Made by a program: the position numbers and the translations under genes. This document shows, in pieces, positions 62,305 through 64,000 of a DNA stretch of 64,000 bases. This DNA is from Pedobacter miscanthi (GTDB lineage: Bacteria; Bacteroidota; Bacteroidia; Sphingobacteriales; Sphingobacteriaceae), in assembly GCF_003315595.1 (NCBI RefSeq), contig NZ_QNQU01000014.1, forward strand, positions 1 to 64,000, written 5' to 3'. Below the pieces are notes generated by a model. That model was given only the letters and a program-made list of their open reading frames with translations, was not told where the DNA came from and did no database searches. How positions within the stretch are numbered: position 1 is the stretch's first letter; each line of letters begins with the position of its first letter.

Positions 62305-62835
62305 TTATACATTTTTTACAAACTGCAATTCGCCTAAAATGCGAACTTCTTCACTTACCATTACACCACCGGTTTCTAAAGCAGCATTCCAGGTTAAACC
62401 AAATTCAGAACGGTTGATTTTTCCGCTTAAGGTAAAGCCAGCTTTGGTATTTCCCCATGGATCGGTAGCAATACCACCAAATTCAGCTGTTAATTTTACC
62501 GGTTTGGTTTCGCCTTTAATGGTTAAATCACCTTTAACAATATAATCACCACCGTCTTTTTCTACTGAACTGGATTTAAATTCGATGTGGGCAAATTTTT
62601 CTGCATCAAAGAAATCTCCGCTTTTTAAGTGGTTATCACGATCGGTATTTCCGGTATCAATCGAACCAATATCGCCTTTGAAAGAAATTTCTGCATTTTC
62701 GAATTCGTCACCTTCAGATGTTAATTCTGCAGAGAAAGATTTTAAACTACCGGTTACAGTAGTAATCATCAAGTGTTTTACTTTAAATTGTAATTCGCTG
62801 TGGGTTGGATCTAATGTCCATTTTGTAGTTGCCAT
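62305..62835 (-). CDS. YceI family protein
   Basis: A 176-residue lipocalin-like barrel that binds isoprenoid lipids in other bacteria. It has WTLDPTHSELQFKVKHLMIT (about 6-25), the family start, and repeated beta strands ending in GLTWNAALETGGVMVSEEV. There is no signal peptide, so it would be cytoplasmic, as is common in Bacteroidota. I chose the ATG at 62835; the longer frame upstream is translated word repeat. Confidence 0.92.
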   Translation of the reverse strand: MATTKWTLDPTHSELQFKVKHLMITTVTGSLKSFSAELTSEGDEFENAEISFKGDIGSIDTGNTDRDNHLKSGDFFDAEKFAHIEFKSSSVEKDGGDYIVKGDLTIKGETKPVKLTAEFGGIATDPWGNTKAGFTLSGKINRSEFGLTWNAALETGGVMVSEEVRILGELQFVKNV

Positions 62836-62872
62836 ATCTTTTGTTTTTTTGAGATGTTTAATATTTACAACA

Positions 62873-62880
62873 CAAAAGTA
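62873..62880 (-). promoter_or_regulatory. -7 box of the yceI promoter
   Basis: TACTTTTG on the minus strand is a perfect TAnnTTTG. No good -33 box was seen at 18-21 nt. Confidence 0.4.
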
Positions 62881-62917
62881 CAGCGCAGGTTTAAAGTTGG
62901 GATTGATGTATGGTAAG

Positions 62918-63235
62918 TAATTGATTGAATGATTGAAGGAATGAATGATTGAAGAAATGAATGAAGGATTGAATGAAAGAAGGATAGATTGATTAAATGT
63001 TGAAAACCATTCGTTCAATAAAAATTCAATCATTAATTTGTTTTAAGGTTGGAAGGTTAAACTTCGCAGGCCCATTCATTCATTCAAAACTCACACATTC
63101 GTTAATTTGTTGTAATGTTGAAAGGTTAGAGGTTGTAAAGTTGAAATGTTAGGTTTAATTAAAACATTCACTCATTCAAAATTATTTACTCATTCAAAAT
63201 TCTATCATTCAAAATTCACTCATTCAAAAATTAAA
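62918..63235. repeat. Long inverted word element, TGAATGA / TCATTCA and GTTGAAAGG types
   Basis: The left third repeats TTGAATGATTGAAGGAATGA-like words, the middle has GGTTGGAAGGTTAAAC and GTTGAAAGGTTAGAGGTTG, and the right end repeats CATTCATTCAAAA words. It fills most of the gap between yceI and the Crp gene, and stops just after the Crp stop codon. I see nothing else in the region. Confidence 0.7.
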
Positions 63236-63236
63236 C

Positions 63237-63824
63237 TTATGGCCTAAAATGTTTATTCGCCAATTCTTTTCTCACGCGGCTTAATGATTCAGGAGTAATA
63301 CCCAGGTAAGAAGCAATCATCCATTGAGGTACGCGGAGGGTAAGGTTAGGATAAAGTTTGATGAAATCGAGGTAGCGTTCTTCGGCGGTTGCACTTAAAA
63401 GCATGTTGATCCTTTTTTGCATAAAGCGGATAGAATTGTGCAGCATGGTTACATTTAAGGCCAGTAAACAGGGCACTTTACGAGAAGCCTCACTCATAAA
63501 ATTATCAGGAACAATAACAGCTTCTGTTGCTTCTATAGCTTCGATAAAAAAATCGGAAGGTTCATTGTGCATCTGGTTACGATCGGAAACGAACCAGTTT
63601 TCGGGTGCAAACTGAATAATATGTTCTTTGCCTTTCGAATCGATGGAGTAAGACCTTAATAAACCTTTGCCTACAAAAAAGCCATACTTTAAGATGTCGC
63701 CTTTATATTGTATGATTTCGTTTTTTTCGAATTTCTTGACTTTTAAGGGGCTGGAAATACTATCGAACTGCTCATCAGTTAATTCTATTTTTGATTGAAA
63801 GTATTCTTTAAACTGATGGATCAT
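63237..63824 (-). CDS. Crp/Fnr family transcription regulator
   Basis: A 195-residue protein with a cyclic-nucleotide-binding-like domain (about 20-115) and a C-terminal helix-turn-helix, VPQWMIASYLGITPESLSRV near 164-183. No Cys cluster for an iron-sulfur sensor is seen. The ligand is unknown. It starts 12 nt after the small Cys-rich gene, so both are likely one transcript. Confidence 0.88.
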   Translation of the reverse strand: MIHQFKEYFQSKIELTDEQFDSISSPLKVKKFEKNEIIQYKGDILKYGFFVGKGLLRSYSIDSKGKEHIIQFAPENWFVSDRNQMHNEPSDFFIEAIEATEAVIVPDNFMSEASRKVPCLLALNVTMLHNSIRFMQKRINMLLSATAEERYLDFIKLYPNLTLRVPQWMIASYLGITPESLSRVRKELANKHFRP

Positions 63825-63836
63825 AAAAATGGGACG

Positions 63837-63995
63837 TTATTTTTTTACGGGCTTAATATCGGAAAAATCTACACCACATTTGCAATTTCCGCCGCATCCA
63901 TCTTTTTTTACCTGTAAAGATTTAAAAACCAAACGGCCAACATATACCAATGCTACCGCAAAAAGTAAAAAGACTAAAATCGTTTGAATATCCAT
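63837..63995 (-). CDS. FeoB-associated Cys-rich membrane protein
   Basis: A 52-residue protein with one membrane segment (about 5-24, TILVFLLFAVALVYVGRLVF) and a Cys cluster CGGNCKCG near 34-41. This fits the FeoB-associated Cys-rich family, found next to ferrous iron transporters, where it may take part in iron passage. feoA and feoB would be expected upstream on the minus strand, beyond the window edge. Too short to be listed among the long reading frames but clearly gene-like. Confidence 0.7.
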   Translation of the reverse strand: MDIQTILVFLLFAVALVYVGRLVFKSLQVKKDGCGGNCKCGVDFSDIKPVKK

Positions 63996-64000
63996 AACAC

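Noticed and set aside
62836..63033. N-terminal extension of the YceI-like protein
   Set aside because: The added residues come from the TGAATGA word element and lie upstream of the -7 box; the ATG at 62835 is the likely start.

Overview
The window looks like the chromosome of a Bacteroidota, most likely a Pedobacter-type Sphingobacteriaceae. This rests on AT-rich intergenic DNA with TTTG / TAnnTTTG promoters and few Shine-Dalgarno sites, on gldJ and porV of the type IX secretion/gliding machinery, on a nuo operon with separate nuoC and nuoD and a short NuoG, on tandem exbD genes before tonB, and on REP-like palindromes between genes. No rRNA, transposase, prophage or CRISPR array was seen. 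The genus is an inference; no database was searched.

Layout. Positions 1-10 kb hold a cut-off tRNA-Met(CAT), the ribosome-assembly GTPases era and der, a thioredoxin-like protein, two GNAT acetyltransferases, a short-chain dehydrogenase, a PLP histidine decarboxylase, a C-terminal processing protease and murQ. Positions 10-18 kb hold a BI-1 membrane protein with a tiny partner gene, then a SAM-I riboswitch followed by metH and metF, and a second PLP decarboxylase. Positions 18-24.5 kb, on the minus strand, are a threonine operon (thrA, a DinB-like gene, thrB, thrC) behind a complete attenuator: a 21-codon leader peptide rich in Thr and Ile, a possible antiterminator and a strong terminator. 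Positions 26-34 kb hold pckA and an ExbB-ExbD-ExbD-TonB energy-transduction operon with a PstS-like lipoprotein and a TPR protein.

Positions 34.2-48 kb carry all 14 complex I genes, nuoA to nuoN. The operon is interrupted twice: nuoA is split from nuoB by a gap with its own promoter, and an ORF6N-domain gene of phage type, flanked by imperfect direct repeats, sits between nuoF and nuoG. Positions 48-52.6 kb are housekeeping (DedA, pyrophosphatase, CNNM/CorC-like transporter, RsmE, DUF4159, biotinyl carrier-like protein). Positions 52.8-64 kb hold gldJ and porV facing apart, ispF, a large GH18 / NodB deacetylase / GT2 fusion, pirin, YceI, a Crp/Fnr regulator and a FeoB-associated Cys-rich peptide.

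The strongest unexplained signal lies between genes. At least six families of degenerate inverted word elements occur, in which a short word is repeated in one half and its complement in the other. They often sit inside operons and right up to start codons, and one lies in frame inside metH. A second class is the GTCAT...ATGAC palindromes, and a third is a cluster of palindromes bounded by two copies of one hairpin. Other points worth a look are the thr attenuator, the ORF6N cassette in the nuo operon, a nuo promoter whose -33 box is the loop of the upstream terminator, and -7 boxes only 4-5 nt from start codons.
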